64,000 bases of DNA from Xanthomarina gelatinilytica (GTDB taxonomy: Bacteria > Bacteroidota > Bacteroidia > Flavobacteriales > Flavobacteriaceae). The notes below the pieces were generated by a model. It made no database searches, was not told the origin of the DNA, and saw only the letters and a list, made by a program, of their open reading frames with translations. Below are positions 56,239-64,000 of this stretch, piece after piece. Made by a program: the position numbers and the translations under genes. The first letter of the stretch is position 1, and every line of letters starts with the position of its first letter. Location of the stretch: NCBI RefSeq assembly GCF_000348685.1, contig NZ_ANLA01000004.1:558001-622000 (forward strand). The letters are read 5' to 3'.

Positions 56239-57201
56239 ATGAAAAAAAGCGTATTTATATTATTATTATTTATTACTCTAGGTTCTTTTTCGCAAGAACA
56301 GGAAAACTATAAAAAAGAAGTGTCAGAATTGGTGTCATTTTTTAATGAGCAAAATTATGATGCCATATATAATATGTATAATTACGATATGAAAAAGGCT
56401 TTGCCTTTAACTAAAACAAAAACCTTTTTTGCAGATTTGAATAGTAGCTTGGGCAAAATCTCCAAGATTGAATTTAAAAATTTAAAAGAATTGGCCCATG
56501 TCTATAAAGTAACTTTTGTCTCAGAAGTGAGGGATATGTTGGTTTATTTAGATAAAAACAACAAAATAGGTGGCTTGCAAATAACTTATCACAAACCAGA
56601 AAACCTTCAGCTTATTGAGCGAAATACAACTAAAATGATATTGCCATTTCATGAAGAATGGTTTGTGTTTTGGGGAGGGACCACAGAAGATCAAAACTAT
56701 CATGTAGCCCATGAAAACCAAAAATATGCTTACGATATCTTGATAATGAAAGATGGCGTATCCTTTACGGGAGACCCTAAAAACAATGAGAGTTACTTTG
56801 CTTTTGGAAAAGAGATTATAGCACCTTGCGATGCTAAAGTAGTAAAAGTGATCACAGGAGTAGAGGACAACATACCTGGAGAATTAAACCCTGAACAACT
56901 TACTGGAAACACCATTGTTTTAGAGACCAGCAACAAAGAATATATTTTGTTTGCACATTTAAAGCATCAATCCATAGTTGTAAGGGAAGGCCAATTTATA
57001 AGACAAGGAGCACTTTTGGCGCAATGTGGTAATTCTGGTAATACATCAGAGCCTCATTTGCATTTAAGTTTGCAAAACACCTTGGATATGAATATTGCCA
57101 CAGGAGGAAAATTGTATTTTGAAAAGATTTTGGTCAATGGCGAATTACAGAGAGATTATCTGCCTGTTAAGGGAGATGTTGTTAAAAATATAGGAAGATA
57201 G
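56239..57201 (+). CDS. Secreted M23 peptidase with N-terminal DUF3887-like domain
   Basis: 320 aa. Signal peptide ends SFSQ (19). Residues about 25-115 resemble DUF3887 (SELVSFFNEQNYDAIYNMYN), then an M23 LytM fold: HENQKYAYDI, LFAHLKH and EPHLHLSLQ (HxH) are the zinc and catalytic residues. Probably a cell-wall endopeptidase or an inactive-partner regulator of one. The ATG follows the odhA stop with no gap. 29 open codons continue in frame after its TAG. Confidence 0.9.
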   Translation: MKKSVFILLLFITLGSFSQEQENYKKEVSELVSFFNEQNYDAIYNMYNYDMKKALPLTKTKTFFADLNSSLGKISKIEFKNLKELAHVYKVTFVSEVRDMLVYLDKNNKIGGLQITYHKPENLQLIERNTTKMILPFHEEWFVFWGGTTEDQNYHVAHENQKYAYDILIMKDGVSFTGDPKNNESYFAFGKEIIAPCDAKVVKVITGVEDNIPGELNPEQLTGNTIVLETSNKEYILFAHLKHQSIVVREGQFIRQGALLAQCGNSGNTSEPHLHLSLQNTLDMNIATGGKLYFEKILVNGELQRDYLPVKGDVVKNIGR

Positions 57202-57339
57202 TATTTTAAGAACTATAAACACAAATACAACAAACAGTTTAAAGATGTGTCTGAAGCTTTAAACTATTTATTACAAAAGGACAAAAAGAAATAGAACAAA
57301 AACAACGTAAGCAAATAGGTTACAAATAAAATTATCATT

Positions 57340-58587
57340 ATGATTTTAGAAATGAAAGTTCCTTCACCAGGAGAATCAATTACAGAAGTAGAAATAGCAA
57401 CTTGGTTGGTGCAAGATGGAGATTATGTAGAAAAAGACCAAGCCATTGCCGAGGTAGATAGCGATAAAGCAACACTGGAATTGCCAGCTGAAGCCAGTGG
57501 TACCATCACACTTAAGGCAGAAGAAGGTGATGCTGTTGCTGTTGGAGCAGTTGTATGTTTAATAGATACAAGTGCTTCGAAACCAGACGGAAGTTCTGCT
57601 CCTAAAAAGGAAGACACAAAAGAGGAAGCTCCTAAAAAGGAGGAGGCCCCAAAAAAGGAAGCTGCTGTCACCTCTAGCACAGCAGAGACCTCTTCAGAAA
57701 CCAAAACCTATGCTACTGGAACTGCAAGTCCAGCTGCAAAAAAGATTTTAGCCGAAAAAGGCATGGACGCCTCAAGTATTTCTGGTACAGGAAAAGATGG
57801 TCGTGTTACAAGAGAAGATGCTGTAAAAGCAGTACCATCTATGGGAACACCAACGGGTGGATCCAGAGGAACTTCAAGAAGTAGAATGTCTATGTTACGT
57901 CGTAAAGTTGCAGAACGCTTGGTTGAAGCCAAAAATACAACAGCCATGTTGACCACTTTTAATGAGGTAGACATGTCTCCAATTTTTGCTTTGAGAAACG
58001 AGTATAAAGACATGTTTAAAAACAAACACGGAGTTGGATTGGGCTTTATGTCTTTCTTCACCTTGGCTGTGGTGAGAGCCTTGAAAATGTATCCTGCCGT
58101 AAACTCAATGATAGATGGAAATGAAATGATTTCTTACGATTTTGTGGATGTTTCCATAGCCGTTTCCGGACCTAAGGGCTTAATGGTTCCTGTAATAAGA
58201 AATGCCGAAAACCTAACTTTTAGAGGCGTAGAGTCTGAAGTGAAACGTTTGGCTATTCGCGCACGCGACGGACAAATAACTGTAGATGAAATGACAGGTG
58301 GAACCTTTACCATTTCCAATGGAGGTGTTTTTGGAAGTATGTTATCCACTCCAATCATCAACCCGCCACAAAGTGGTATATTAGGTATGCACAATATTGT
58401 GGAACGTCCAGTGGCCATAGATGGTAAAGTGGAAATAAGACCAATCATGTTCGTAGCTTTATCTTACGACCATAGAATTATAGACGGTAAAGAATCTGTA
58501 GGGTTTTTGGTTGCCGTTAAAGAAGCTCTGGAAAACCCAACAGAGTTGTTAATGAACAACGATATTAAAAAAGCACTGGAATTATAA
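57340..58587 (+). CDS. odhB: Dihydrolipoyllysine succinyltransferase, E2 of 2-oxoglutarate dehydrogenase
   Basis: 415 aa. N-terminal lipoyl domain with Lys43 in [10 protein letters not shown], a Pro/Lys/Glu-rich linker (about 85-125), the peripheral subunit-binding domain ([19 protein letters not shown]) and the catalytic core with [11 protein letters not shown] (His and Asp). It works with the odhA product encoded just upstream. Ends at a strong terminator. Confidence 0.97.
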   Translation: MILEMKVPSPGESITEVEIATWLVQDGDYVEKDQAIAEVDSDKATLELPAEASGTITLKAEEGDAVAVGAVVCLIDTSASKPDGSSAPKKEDTKEEAPKKEEAPKKEAAVTSSTAETSSETKTYATGTASPAAKKILAEKGMDASSISGTGKDGRVTREDAVKAVPSMGTPTGGSRGTSRSRMSMLRRKVAERLVEAKNTTAMLTTFNEVDMSPIFALRNEYKDMFKNKHGVGLGFMSFFTLAVVRALKMYPAVNSMIDGNEMISYDFVDVSIAVSGPKGLMVPVIRNAENLTFRGVESEVKRLAIRARDGQITVDEMTGGTFTISNGGVFGSMLSTPIINPPQSGILGMHNIVERPVAIDGKVEIRPIMFVALSYDHRIIDGKESVGFLVAVKEALENPTELLMNNDIKKALEL

Positions 58588-58660
58588 CCAGAGATATTTG
58601 TCTGTTTATAGGAAATAGCTGAAACTTTAAAAAATAAGTCTCAGAAGGTTAAAAACAAAG

Positions 58661-58689
58661 AAGCGCAATCTAAAAATTAGATTGCGCTT
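58661..58689 (+). terminator. Intrinsic terminator of odhB
   Basis: AAGCGCAATCTAA (58661-58673) pairs with its exact complement (58677-58689), loop AAA, then TTATCTT. It may also stop the 33-aa gene on the other strand. Confidence 0.85.
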
Positions 58690-58708
58690 TTATCTTGAAA
58701 ATAACTAA

Positions 58709-58810
58709 CTAAAAAAAATTAACAAGAATATTAATGGAAATAACCGTTACAACAACAATAACCAATCCAATTATAAAAAATTTGTTGATAGAATTATACT
58801 CATCATCCAT
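58709..58810 (-). CDS. Small single-helix membrane protein (33 aa)
   Basis: ATG at 58810, TAG at 58709. Polar start MDDEYNSINK then a strongly hydrophobic Ile/Val helix of about 20 residues. No homologue recognised. It lies downstream of small-RNA unit A on the same strand. Of similar size to the 33-aa frame at 42600, but unrelated in sequence. Confidence 0.5.
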   Translation of the reverse strand: MDDEYNSINKFFIIGLVIVVVTVISINILVNFF

Positions 58811-58851
58811 GACTTAAAAATTTTGATTAAGGGACTTCTTTTAATCTTTAA

Positions 58852-58924
58852 GAGGAAATAAAACCCTGTGCTTTTTAACACACAGAGTTTTATAAATTTT
58901 CCCTTAAAGGTAATTGATTAATAG
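58852..58924 (-). ncRNA. Candidate small RNA A, about 73 nt
   Basis: From an expected start near 58924 the RNA begins CTATTAATCAATT, continues to an AAGGGA block and ends in an 11-bp hairpin (58860-58870 with 58881-58891; U-G pair on the minus strand) that includes GGGTTTT. It has no ATG where unit B has one, which argues against coding. It aligns with unit B along its whole 5' half. Confidence 0.5.
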
Positions 58925-58929
58925 CAGTG

Positions 58930-58978
58930 TAAATATCCTAATAATCTGAATGCCAAACAATACGTAACGTTACGTATT
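58930..58978 (-). promoter_or_regulatory. Promoter and palindromic operator of small RNA A
   Basis: GATATTTA (58930-58937) and TTG (58954-58956) on the minus strand, 16-nt spacer. Three nt beyond the TTG begins a 20-bp perfect palindrome, AATACGTAACGTTACGTATT (58959-58978). Confidence 0.62.
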
Positions 58979-58994
58979 TTTATTAGTTAAAGTA

Positions 58995-59068
58995 TATAAA
59001 CGAAGAAAGCTCCAGACAAATACATTTATCTAGAGCTTTCATAATTCTCCCTAAGAACTAATTAATAG
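58995..59068 (-). ncRNA. Candidate small RNA B, about 74 nt
   Basis: From about 59068 the RNA begins CTATTAATTAGTTCTTAGGG and ends in hairpin GAAAGCTC (59005-59012) with GAGCTTTC (59033-59040) plus three further pairs, followed on the minus strand by TTCGTTTAT. A 19-codon frame (59042 to 58983) with AGGGAG upstream lies inside it, so a peptide message is an alternative, but unit A lacks the ATG. Confidence 0.5.
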
Positions 59069-59073
59069 CAAAG

Positions 59074-59121
59074 CAAATATCGGGATTAAAAGCACATCAA
59101 ACAATACGTAACGTTACGTAT
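59074..59121 (-). promoter_or_regulatory. Promoter and palindromic operator of small RNA B
   Basis: GATATTTG (59074-59081) and TTG (59098-59100) on the minus strand, 16-nt spacer. An 18-bp perfect palindrome with core TACGTAACGTTACGTA (59104-59121) starts 3 nt beyond the TTG, exactly as in unit A. It ends 3 bp from the stop of the NarL-type regulator. Confidence 0.65.
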
Positions 59122-59124
59122 ATT

Positions 59125-59751
59125 TTATTCTAAAAGAGTTTGATTTTCTTTAGCCCAGATTAAAAGACTGTTTTGAATAGGAGCAAGATTAAGCTTTTTA
59201 ATAATATGGCTTTTGTGTTTTTCTACAGTTCGATTAGATATAAACATCAAGTCTCCAATCTCTTTGGCTGTTTTATTTTGAGCAATATGTTTTAGTACCT
59301 CTTTCTCTGTTGGAGTTAAGGTTTCTAATTCTTTGGGTGTGCTTTCAACTTCTAAATAAGACAATAATTCTGGACTAAAATATGGGATGTCTTTGGATAC
59401 AGTATCAATACATTGCTCTATTTCTGTAAGTGCAAATTCTTTTAAAACATACCCATAAACACCTAGGGACTTTGCTTGCTTGTAAATGGCCTCATCTTTT
59501 TCAAAAGTAATAAGGACAATCTTGGTTTGATAGTTTAAGGCTTTGCATTTTTCGGCAATTTCCAAACCTGTATAATATGGCATCTGGATATCTAAAATCG
59601 CAATCTCTGGTTTATGGGTTTCAATAAGTTCCAATGCATCTTTGCCGTTTACTGCACTGGCCAATACATTGTATTTTTTTTCCAAGAGAAAATCATTCAA
59701 TCCTTTAAGGATTAATGGATGGTCGTCTGCTATTATAATGGAAGACTGCAT
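59125..59751 (-). CDS. NarL/FixJ-type response regulator
   Basis: 208 aa. Receiver domain with Asp9/Asp10 and phospho-acceptor Asp54 (ILDIQMP), conserved Lys in VLKEF. The LuxR-type helix-turn-helix at about 145-205 (LTPTEKEVLKHIAQNKTAKEIGDLM). No kinase gene is adjacent in the window. It follows the CHAT and retropepsin genes on the same strand. NarL-type regulators bind inverted repeats, and two identical palindromes follow directly downstream. Confidence 0.95.
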   Translation of the reverse strand: MQSSIIIADDHPLILKGLNDFLLEKKYNVLASAVNGKDALELIETHKPEIAILDIQMPYYTGLEIAEKCKALNYQTKIVLITFEKDEAIYKQAKSLGVYGYVLKEFALTEIEQCIDTVSKDIPYFSPELLSYLEVESTPKELETLTPTEKEVLKHIAQNKTAKEIGDLMFISNRTVEKHKSHIIKKLNLAPIQNSLLIWAKENQTLLE

Positions 59752-59815
59752 AGGTTTTTAAATAGTAGAAATAGTTATTAAATATAAGTTTTTTTGTTAA
59801 AAAGACAGAACGGAT

Positions 59816-60277
59816 TTATAGTTTTAGGTATAAATACTTTTTTTCATAATCAATAATGCCTTTTCCTTTTTTTAAGATATCTGCTCCTATAATGCCATCC
59901 ACAGGTTGCGAATTATGTGTTGTTAAGGCTGTATTGACATGGGTTAGATTAAATAAAACAAGTGCCACTTTATCTTTTTTCCAACTCCCAATTTTCAAAT
60001 TGTTTTTTTGTGATATTTGGGTAAGCATGTCTGTGGCTCCAGCCCCAGCTGCTTTAATTTCAGAATCCTTGGCTTTAAGCTTAAAGGTTTCAACAGCCTC
60101 AAAGCCCACACAAGAACTGGATGCTCCTGTATCTAAAATAAACAATCCCTTTACGCCATTAATGGTGGCTTTTATTTCAAAATGATTGGTTTTTGTTAGC
60201 TTGAGCTTAATTTTTGTATAGCCTTTTGCCAAAAGAAAGTCTTTAAGGTTTAAATGCGACAGGTCACTCATAATCAT
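59816..60277 (-). CDS. Retropepsin-like aspartyl protease
   Basis: 153 aa, no signal peptide. FILDTGASSS (Asp49) is the aspartic protease active-site motif, and the second conserved block VDGIIGADILKKG completes one retropepsin lobe, so the enzyme should act as a homodimer. Its ATG overlaps the CHAT gene stop (ATGA), implying translational coupling and a shared job. Confidence 0.9.
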   Translation of the reverse strand: MIMSDLSHLNLKDFLLAKGYTKIKLKLTKTNHFEIKATINGVKGLFILDTGASSSCVGFEAVETFKLKAKDSEIKAAGAGATDMLTQISQKNNLKIGSWKKDKVALVLFNLTHVNTALTTHNSQPVDGIIGADILKKGKGIIDYEKKYLYLKL

Positions 60278-62859
60278 TTTTGTTTTTTGACGTATAAAAA
60301 TACAACAATAATAACAGTTAGTGCAGCAAAAAAATAATAAAGCACATAAGGGGTTTCTTTTTTAAAATCAACAGGATTGCCATAGTACACAAAGGCGCTC
60401 CAATAATATGGTGATTTTTTTACGTTGCTAATAGATGAGTCTTTTAAATAGGATAGTTTGGATTGTCTGTTGGCCACTGAAGCAGAAGCAGTTTTTTTAT
60501 AGTTTTTGTAAAACAAAGACATCATATTTGCCGTAGAGGCATCGTTGATTTGCCATAGGGAAAACAAAATGTTTTTGGCACCAGCATATTGAAATCCCCT
60601 GGCAATGCTCATGGCTCCTTCGCCTTTTTGCAACTTGCCAATTCCTGTTTCGCAGGCACTCAAAACCACCAATTCGGGATGGATATTCAAACTGTACAAT
60701 TCGTTTAAAAGCATGGGCTCGTCGTAAAACGCCATAGAAGCTGGGTTTATGAAATCGCCACTACTTGCATGTGTAGAGATATGCAAGATGTTATGGTTTG
60801 ATGCAGATTTTAAAAAATTGTTTTTGGTGGCTTCAGAATTAAAAAACATGGTAGCATCCATTTCTTTTTCTATGGCTTTGGCTTCATCCAAAGAGTAGCT
60901 AAGTGGCTGATTGCTGTTTTTGAATACAGGGAAAATACCTAAAACCTTAGAGTTTTTTGGCACTTCAGGTGTTTCTAAATAAAATGTCAAACTAGAATTG
61001 TAAACTACCTGTTGTTTGGTCACCAAAAAAGGCATTTTCGAAAAATTGAAGCTGGTTGTCTCTTCTGTCAGTAAGGCTTCAAATGGCATGAAGTTTAACA
61101 AGCCATCTGGAATAATAATGAGGTTTTTCGCCGTAATGGTTTTATTTAAATGTAAAAATCGATACATGTTAAAAGCTTGGTTGGTGAAATCCTGGATGTT
61201 GTTGTTGATGGCTGAAGCCGTATCGAATAAATGAATGAAATCTGTAAGGGATTTTTTAGAACCTTCCTCTAATGTCATTTTTAAGAAAGCCGTGTTTTTT
61301 TCTGATATGATGAACTGATAGATAGCACGTTCACCATAAAAATAAATAACGATGTTTGCCTGATCCAATGCAAGTTGTTTTTGGATTTTAGGGACATCTA
61401 CAGCCTGTTCCTCCTCAGGATATGTGGCGTCAATGTGCTGTTGTAGGGTTTTTAAAGCCATGCTTATATCCAAAAGTTGCTTGTTTAAACTATCGTTTGC
61501 CGTTGCTTGGTAACCTAATTGCGTTTTTATCAACACACTGGTTAATTGTTCTTGTGTTACAAGAAGTTGCTGTTCTTTTAACAATAAAGTATCTGTTGGA
61601 TGTTTCTCCAGAAGCGTTTTTTTTCGGGATACATCCTTTAAAACATAAGCTTTATGGGTTTCGGCATATTGTAAGGCTCGCGTAAAAAGTTCTATGTTTG
61701 AATGGGTTTGATAGCTTTCAAAAAGTAAGTCTATACAATGTTCGCTACGTTTTCTGTTACTAACTTGATTGGTGATTATAGATTCTTGGGATGTTAGGTT
61801 TTCTACTAACAATCCGGATACATAAAAGCTCAAATCGTAATAGGCCAAAGCCTTCTCGGAGCTATTTTGTAATCTCGCCAGCAAATCAAAAATATCTATA
61901 AAGGTGTTTTCTGCATATAGATGTGTTTTTTCAGGAATGGTTTTTCGTTTTAAATTGGGCAGTAAGGTGTGTAATGCCGATTGTAAATTTTGATTGGCTT
62001 CCTCAAAATCACTCAATAGATAATGTAATTGGGCTTTTTTAACAAAATGCTTAGCAATGTCCCTGTTGGTTAACGAATCCTTTTTTTGAAATATTTCTGA
62101 AAGATTCAAATGTTTTAAAGCCAATTCATAATTCCCTTTTTTCAATGCCAATTCGTATTCCAGTTGCTGTTTGTTGAACATACCTTTAGAATTAGGAAAA
62201 ATGACATCATTATCTAAATTATTGTTGATAGAGGTGTTTAACGCAATTAAACTAGAGGCTTTAAGCGCGTTTAATTTGTCTTTTTGTTTGGTTTCTATAT
62301 TTGAAATGTGCTTGGTTTTATCTATCAAATCCAAAACCGATTGGTGCATGCCACGCGTTTGATAAAGCACAGAAAGATTTATGATTCCCGCAATGTACTG
62401 GGTATTGTTTTTGTTTTCTTTGGCTAAAGAAAGGTATTGTTTTATGGTGTTTTCGGCATCTGTATAATTGTTGGTTTTGGTGTATAAATTCCCCAAAGGT
62501 TTTAGGCAATACTCGATTATATCGTAATCGGAAATACTTGAAAGCCGGTTATCGTTATAACGCTTCCATGCAGTTTCGTAGGTGGAAATTGCCAGATGGA
62601 ACCTGTTTATATCTTTTAGATAATAGGCCTTGTTGCAAAGTAAAAATACAAATGCCAAGTGTTCGTCTTTTGTTGAAACTTGCGACTTAAAGTTTGCTTC
62701 CTGTTTACTTAATGTTTCAAGGGACTGTATGTTTTTATTGGCTATAAAGGTTTCGGTAGCCGTGTAAATGGATTCTTCCAAATGTTGTGAAAAGGAAAGA
62801 TGGCAAATCATGAACATCAATAATCCGTACCATGTTTTTTTCATAGGAAGCTGTTTCAC
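60274..62859 (-). CDS. TPR-CHAT caspase-like protease, membrane anchored
   Basis: 861 aa. Signal peptide MKKTWYGLLMFMICHLSFSQ (an internal start at 62844 is equally good). TPR-like helices fill about 60-480. The CHAT domain at about 560-830 has the caspase-type dyad: His697 in HISTHASS and Cys736 in LSACETG, with GEGAMSIARGFQYAGA and SLWQINDAST following, and WSAFVYYGNP at the end. A single membrane helix at about 838-856 and a basic tail anchor the C-terminus. Substrate unknown. It is coupled to the retropepsin downstream and preceded by an outer-membrane protein gene. Confidence 0.93.
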   Translation of the reverse strand: MKQLPMKKTWYGLLMFMICHLSFSQHLEESIYTATETFIANKNIQSLETLSKQEANFKSQVSTKDEHLAFVFLLCNKAYYLKDINRFHLAISTYETAWKRYNDNRLSSISDYDIIEYCLKPLGNLYTKTNNYTDAENTIKQYLSLAKENKNNTQYIAGIINLSVLYQTRGMHQSVLDLIDKTKHISNIETKQKDKLNALKASSLIALNTSINNNLDNDVIFPNSKGMFNKQQLEYELALKKGNYELALKHLNLSEIFQKKDSLTNRDIAKHFVKKAQLHYLLSDFEEANQNLQSALHTLLPNLKRKTIPEKTHLYAENTFIDIFDLLARLQNSSEKALAYYDLSFYVSGLLVENLTSQESIITNQVSNRKRSEHCIDLLFESYQTHSNIELFTRALQYAETHKAYVLKDVSRKKTLLEKHPTDTLLLKEQQLLVTQEQLTSVLIKTQLGYQATANDSLNKQLLDISMALKTLQQHIDATYPEEEQAVDVPKIQKQLALDQANIVIYFYGERAIYQFIISEKNTAFLKMTLEEGSKKSLTDFIHLFDTASAINNNIQDFTNQAFNMYRFLHLNKTITAKNLIIIPDGLLNFMPFEALLTEETTSFNFSKMPFLVTKQQVVYNSSLTFYLETPEVPKNSKVLGIFPVFKNSNQPLSYSLDEAKAIEKEMDATMFFNSEATKNNFLKSASNHNILHISTHASSGDFINPASMAFYDEPMLLNELYSLNIHPELVVLSACETGIGKLQKGEGAMSIARGFQYAGAKNILFSLWQINDASTANMMSLFYKNYKKTASASVANRQSKLSYLKDSSISNVKKSPYYWSAFVYYGNPVDFKKETPYVLYYFFAALTVIIVVFLYVKKQK

Positions 62860-62868
62860 ATAGGTTTT

Positions 62869-64000
62869 TTAAAATTTCCAAATGGCGTAGAATTGCCAAT
62901 AACTAAAATCCTGTTTAAAATTCAGGACATATCGTGCGCCAATACTTGGGCCAATTCTAGCAAATCCAGCAGTAACATCTACTAACAAGCCTGTTCTAAA
63001 ATTGGTAAAGCCGTTTTTGTTCTCGTTGGAATAGGTAGCGCTGTTCATTAAAAAATTGTCAGTGACACCTTCAAACTGTTCTACCAAAACGTTTTGGGTT
63101 TGCTTCTCGCTTATGCTAAACATGCCTTGCAATCCTGCTCCAACGCCTATGTAATTATTTATGTTGTAACGCACAAGAACAGGGATTTCCCAGTCCACAT
63201 TGTGATAGCTGTTATTGGTTGTGGTGCGTTGTAAAAACAGTAAACCTTGCGCGCTGTCAACCAATTCATCGGTTGTTTCAGTGTCATCACTGTATTTGTG
63301 AAAACTGTTCAATAGCTCCGCTTGCCAATACCATCTATAGGATTTATAGGGCGAGATGGTGGCCCCAAGAAAGTAACTTTCGGAGTTTTTTAGATCTGGG
63401 AAAGCATTATAGCCCACTTTGGCTCCTATGGAAATGCCAGGAGCAAACCTGGTTGTGGAATAATTGGTGATGATGGGTTCGTTTTTATCAAAGATAATGG
63501 CTGTCCTGCTTTTGGTTTTTTGTTTATGAAAATCTTTGGCAAACTTAATATGGTATGTAACAAAGCCTTTGGTGGAATCGTATTCCTTCACATTTTTTTG
63601 TTCACTACCTGGTAAGTATATGTTTTTAAAGGTGAAAATGGCTTGGGTATCTGTAAAGGTGGTATCCAAACAACTGTAATTTACTTCTTCTTTTGGGCAG
63701 ATGTCACATTTGGGATACATGTCTGTAACCTCAATAGTCGATTTGTCCAACATGTCTGGAATATCGGTTTCCAAACGAATGGTTCTTGCTGGTCCTTCAC
63801 CATTATTTTGAAATTTGATTTTATACTTTAAGGTTTTAAAACGTACCGTTCTATAACTCATAAACGTACCATTGCTGGCCATCCTGTTGGGATCGTGAGA
63901 GGTTACAATTTCCATCTCCATGTCCTTTACCTTGTGGTTGTCAAAATTAACATCTGGCACATACACACCACGTATGGAAATAATGGCACTTGTGTCCTTG
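62869..64000 (-). CDS. Outer-membrane barrel protein with DUF11-like N-terminal region (5' end outside window)
   Basis: The frame is open to the window edge; a GTG at 63966 is not the true start, since codons continue upstream. The N-terminal part (FQNNGEGPARTIRLETDIPDMLDKSTIEV) resembles DUF11/CARDB-type extracellular beta domains. The C-terminal 180 residues are an outer-membrane barrel (APGISIGAKVGYNAFPDLKNSESYFLGATISPYKSY) ending in Phe. It is 9 bp upstream of the CHAT gene, so it belongs to the same operon. Confidence 0.8.
   Translation of the reverse strand, partial: KDTSAIISIRGVYVPDVNFDNHKVKDMEMEIVTSHDPNRMASNGTFMSYRTVRFKTLKYKIKFQNNGEGPARTIRLETDIPDMLDKSTIEVTDMYPKCDICPKEEVNYSCLDTTFTDTQAIFTFKNIYLPGSEQKNVKEYDSTKGFVTYHIKFAKDFHKQKTKSRTAIIFDKNEPIITNYSTTRFAPGISIGAKVGYNAFPDLKNSESYFLGATISPYKSYRWYWQAELLNSFHKYSDDTETTDELVDSAQGLLFLQRTTTNNSYHNVDWEIPVLVRYNINNYIGVGAGLQGMFSISEKQTQNVLVEQFEGVTDNFLMNSATYSNENKNGFTNFRTGLLVDVTAGFARIGPSIGARYVLNFKQDFSYWQFYAIWKF

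Noticed and set aside
58983-59042. 19-codon peptide inside small RNA B
   Set aside because: Has an AGGGAG upstream, but unit A lacks the ATG, so coding is not conserved between the copies. Kept only as an alternative.

Overview
The window looks like chromosome from a member of the Flavobacteriaceae (Bacteroidota). Evidence: AT-rich DNA, four secreted proteins (three of them metalloproteases) ending in type IX secretion (T9SS) type A sorting domains, a SusC-like TonB-dependent receptor, LytTR and NarL regulators with TPR/CHAT partners, and promoters of the Bacteroidota type (TTG, about 16-21 nt, TAnnTTTG) instead of sigma70 boxes. The genus cannot be fixed from the sequence alone. I see no prophage, insertion sequence or CRISPR array.

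Layout. 1-2056: HTTM-family membrane protein (cut by the left edge) overlapping ribF. 2138-7302: two divergent T9SS-secreted metalloproteases. 7351-9954: pth, rplY, prs and a tRNA-Leu(CAA). 10441-14747: HupE-like protein, dCMP deaminase, S41 protease, a short flavoprotein, a small membrane protein and a DUF3109 protein. 14753-17753: LytTR response regulator and TPR histidine kinase, with a LytTR-type direct repeat and a probable small RNA upstream. 18057-21689: nrdB-nrdA with a structured intercistronic RNA. 21771-30323: a phosphate block (PiT transporter with PhoU-like tail, OprP-type porin, YwqK-like protein, TonB receptor plus beta-helix lipoprotein). 30444-40010: dgt, a 43-aa protein, a T9SS beta-propeller, dxs and a T9SS M36 protease. 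40079-44501: tadA, ClC channel, aspS. 44659-51400: TetR-TolC-MFP-RND efflux operon. 51473-58587: prenyl synthase, odhA, M23 peptidase, odhB. 58709-64000: NarL-type regulator, retropepsin-like protease, TPR-CHAT protease and an outer-membrane protein, followed by two tandem small-RNA-like units and a 33-aa membrane protein.

Two regulatory systems stand out. (1) Four phosphate-block promoters carry 7-bp half-sites close to ATGTTAA in strict 11-bp phase, and in each a half-site edge lies exactly 20 nt from the -7 element; the TonB receptor promoter has up to seven. This is the architecture of a PhoB/PhoP box and defines a candidate Pho regulon. (2) Three short transcription units of about 72-82 nt share the promoter TTG-N16-GATATTT(G/A) and a 5' block containing GCTATTAAT, and each ends in an intrinsic terminator. 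Each lies next to a two-component regulator and carries an upstream site suited to that regulator's class: a 21-bp-phased direct repeat beside the LytTR regulator, and identical TACGTAACGTTACGTA palindromes beside the NarL-type regulator. I read them as one small-RNA family with interchangeable response-regulator control.
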